Part shown: piece after piece, positions 61,444-64,000 of the stretch | Layout: every line of letters begins with the position of its first letter | Position numbering within the stretch: the first letter of the stretch is position 1 | Source of the DNA: Brachynemurus nebulosus | Lineage: Eukaryota > Arthropoda > Insecta > Neuroptera > Myrmeleontidae | Length of the DNA: 64,000 bases | Direction of reading: 5' to 3' | Assembly: GCA_035578155.1 (NCBI GenBank) | Contig: JAPWDM010000004.1 | Span: forward strand, 38,822,803 to 38,886,802 | The notes under the pieces: generated by a model | The model's input: only the letters and a program-made list of their open reading frames with translations | What the model was told of the DNA's origin: nothing | Database searches by the model: none | Program-made: the position numbers and the translations under genes

Positions 61444-61568
61444 TTAGTCGAATTTTCTCCGAAAAATTAGACTTATACAGTCTATACGATAAGAGCTGCG
61501 AGAGGCGAGAGTAGGGGCGCTATCCGTTTTCGGACCCGTAGAACACGAATATGTAGAAAAAAAAAATG

Positions 61569-61665
<97 letters not shown>

Positions 61666-63169
61666 CCCGCCACCTTTTAATTTGTGTAGGGCCCCCCTAT
61701 GGAAGTTAAGAGATGAAATTTGGTAAATGGGGCTCATTTTCGAGGCACCTCATACTATCAAAGTGGGGTCAAATTTTGGGCAAATTTTTTTTCTGACCCG
61801 ACCTTTAAGGGGGTGGTGGGGGGCGGAAAAGCAATAAAACTTTTCCAAACCGGTTTTAAATAATGTTTCGGTCAATTATCTACAACATATCCAAAATCCA
61901 GGTTCCTAGGATGATATGGTGGGAGTAGAGGGGGGAAAAACGATTTTCGCTGGATCTAACAGGCCCCCAGCCCCCCAGAATTAACGTAGAGGGTTGAAAT
62001 TTGGTGTGTTGATAAAGTTCGTACCTAGGTTATGCTTTTTGGAGGTTTTAATATTTTACCCCCACCCCCCTCATTTTTAAGCTACAATTTCATGCATTTT
62101 CGACGTTTTCGAAGTTTGTACCACTCGCACAGGTCACCCGAATAAACCTAGAGGGCTGAAATTTTGTATTCGGATTGAGTTAGTATCAAGGGGGTGCCTT
62201 TTGGGGGTCTCGACTTTTAACCCCTACCCCCACCATTTTTATACCCAAAAGAACATGATTTTTCTTGTTTTTTAACAGTTTCGTTCGGGTCAAAATCTCC
62301 CCAAATAAACCTAGAGGGCTGCAACTTGGTGTACAGGTTAAGCTAATAGCCAGACACTGTTTTTTGGAGGTTTCAACTTTTAACCCTTACCCCCCACGAT
62401 TTTTACGCCAATATTTCCTTAATTTTTTTGCTTGTTTTCTAACACGTCTAGAGACTCCATAAGGAAACCTAGAGGGCTGAAATTTTGTACGTGTATTCAG
62501 TTAGTATCCAGCTAGTACCTTGTAAGGAGGCCGCATCACTTTTCCCCCCACTTCTCCCATTTTTACATCGGAATTGAATGCTATTGTTAAATGTGTTTTA
62601 AAAGCATTATGTTTATTCTAAATACAAGTAGGCGAATAGTAATTTTAAAAAATTAAAAAAAAAGTGAACTTACTTTTATGACAAATGAAATACATACATA
62701 TTAAGTAATTTAAAAATGTTATTAAAGTCACTGTTTATTTATAAATTAGGAATTTTGGATTTTTAGTATTTATAAAATAGAAATTTTGGATTTTTTTGGA
62801 AAGAAAAAATATCTTTATAAAGGCCTTCCAGTTTACTATTTAAGGTCCTTTTTTAATTTTTAAAACTAAAACATAAAGGCAATTAGCGGATAAACATGGG
62901 CAGGAATGTCCTCGTACGAATTGTGTTGGCTTTTTTTCTGCTACCTGTTTTCGGCACAAAATTGAAATTGACTGAGATACAGCCCTTAAATACTTAAAAC
63001 CTTTTTTTAAAGCCTCGATCAGCCGAACACTCATCACCAGTTTTGAAACCAACAAAATGACAATTCGGTTGTAGACTTTCAATCACATTTCGCTTGTAGA
63101 CATTCAGTACCGAAGATGAAGGGGAAAATTCGACTACCGTGATGGGGCCCCGCTGCTCACGGCGTTTTT
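61444..63169 (+). mobile_element. Family D, copy 3 (uninterrupted)
   Basis: TTAGTCGAATTTTCTCCG at the left, (TA)n at 61575-61661, then the 1.5-kb body ending GCTGCTCACGGCGTTTTT. It is closely similar to the right arm of copy 1 (49616-51120) and slightly more distant from copy 2. ACCTAGAGGGCTG occurs at about 62146, 62310 and 62467 as part of the tandem units of about 160 bp. This copy best shows the undisturbed unit: a left block of about 130 bp, TA core, body. Confidence 0.88.
61575..61661. repeat. (TA)n core of D copy 3
   Basis: Pure TA repeats. Confidence 0.97.
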
Positions 63170-63913
63170 AATTATATATGTCAATACTAACACCTTGACG
63201 GTTATTGACGTCATAAGTCATCAAGTCAAATCCTACTACCTGATACAATAAGTCGTACGACGTCAACAATTCCATATAAAGTGTATTAGCTGTCAAAATA
63301 GTGTACCAATTAGTCATTTCGTCGTAATTCTTCATGGTCGTTAAGGTTTTAACATAATTTTATTGTATTTTATTCAAAGAAAAATATTATTTCTTGTGAA
63401 TTTCATCTTTCAATAGTAGGTAATTCATTGGTAATAGAGATTGTAAATTTATTGTTTTTTTCATTAACTGGTATTCTACCAGTATTTTTTAAAGTACAAT
63501 AAAACTCCCTAACTTTACCTACAGAACTTAACTTTATCAGACCACACTTTGTGTTTAATAATTTTAATTAAATGGTTTATATTACCTATAGTATCACTTT
63601 TTAGTGACACAGCTATTTTTAGCAAATTACTAGTGTTTTATAAATTCTTTTGACGTTACTAACCGCCATTTGTTTAAACCATTAGCTTTTTTCAGTTTTT
63701 ATGGTACATTTATGTTTTCAAAAAGTGTGCAAACTTTAGTTAATACGTATATTACAGAATCCATAAAACTTAGATGGAAAATTTTATCATCATTCTAATT
63801 GCGCGTGTGTGTATTATGCCTTACCAAGTTGGTAATGCGCAATTACGCATTTGCAAACCTATTTTGCTCGTGAGCAATATGTAACTTATAATTCAAATTA
63901 CGTAATATAGGTA
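63170..63913. other. No gene recognised
   Basis: AT-rich spacer; nothing assigned. Confidence 0.4.
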
Positions 63914-64000
63914 GGGTAAAAGCCCCTATACTGGAACGCGATCCAATACTGGAACAGTTTTAACATATTTTATATATTAATAAGTTATTTCTGAAAGAAA
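63914..64000. mobile_element. Element A-like TIR, cut by the window end
   Basis: TA|GGGTAAAAGCCCCTATACTG then GGAACGCGATCCAATACTGG and AATAAGTTATTTCTGAAAGA follow the terminal 87 bp of element A. The rest lies outside the window. Confidence 0.8.

Overview
The window looks like a piece of an AT-rich insect nuclear genome. The transposon mix fits an arthropod: hAT, pogo-like and PIF/Harbinger DNA elements, a Ty3/gypsy element with a serine-tRNA primer site, an R4/Dong-type LINE, and many (TA)n and (TTA)n arrays. A hemipteran is my best guess, but that is inference. I found no bacterial features, no rRNA or true tRNA gene, no CRISPR array and no complete host gene. Almost everything recognisable is mobile DNA, much of it nested.

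Layout. 1-5.1 kb: dispersed repeats, a foldback repeat, a TA-flanked TIR element, then (TA)n beside a repeat called here HINE-like. 5.2-6.8 kb: a hAT element with a transposase tail relic and a second hAT element inside it. 8.5-11.7 kb: a HINE-like copy joined to a large foldback element (F) with a long palindrome. 14.6 kb: one possible host exon. 15.0-16.6 kb and 23.2-25.4 kb: two related blocks made of a 318-bp MITE array, an AAATAACCG-rich stretch and a HINE-like copy. 16.8 kb: a short 5'-truncated Dong-like copy. 20.4-21.1 kb: a scrambled Harbinger transposase relic. 22.5-23.1 kb: a palindromic element split by a hAT MITE. 27.2 kb: another hAT MITE. 28.3-30.2 kb: a HINE-like copy split by a pogo-like MITE, next to a decayed LINE. 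32.5-33.6 kb: one TA-flanked TIR element inside another. 36.7-43.0 kb: a HINE-like mosaic split by a young, apparently intact Ty3/gypsy element. 44.2-47.5 kb: tandem and dispersed repeats. 48.6-51.1 kb: a large inverted repeat (family D). 51.8-56.3 kb: a Dong-like LINE with a 1431-codon open frame, inserted in a TTA array. 56.4-60.0 kb: a TIR element holding a D copy, which holds a pogo-like MITE. 61.4-63.2 kb: another D copy. The window ends inside a further TIR element.

How the parts relate. Two elements appear able to encode their own machinery: the gypsy element (gag, protease, RT, RNase H, integrase) and the Dong-like element (RT plus restriction-like endonuclease). The rest are non-autonomous or broken. 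The shared theme is insertion into simple repeats: the LINE in (TTA)n, and several DNA elements in or against (TA)n that itself lies inside older dispersed repeats. I see no convincing new multi-gene biological system. The most interesting items are the TTA-targeted LINE, the (TA)n-cored repeats acting as nests, the relic zinc fingers in the GGGT-ended elements, and the long inverted repeats. All similarity statements are by eye, without alignment or database search.
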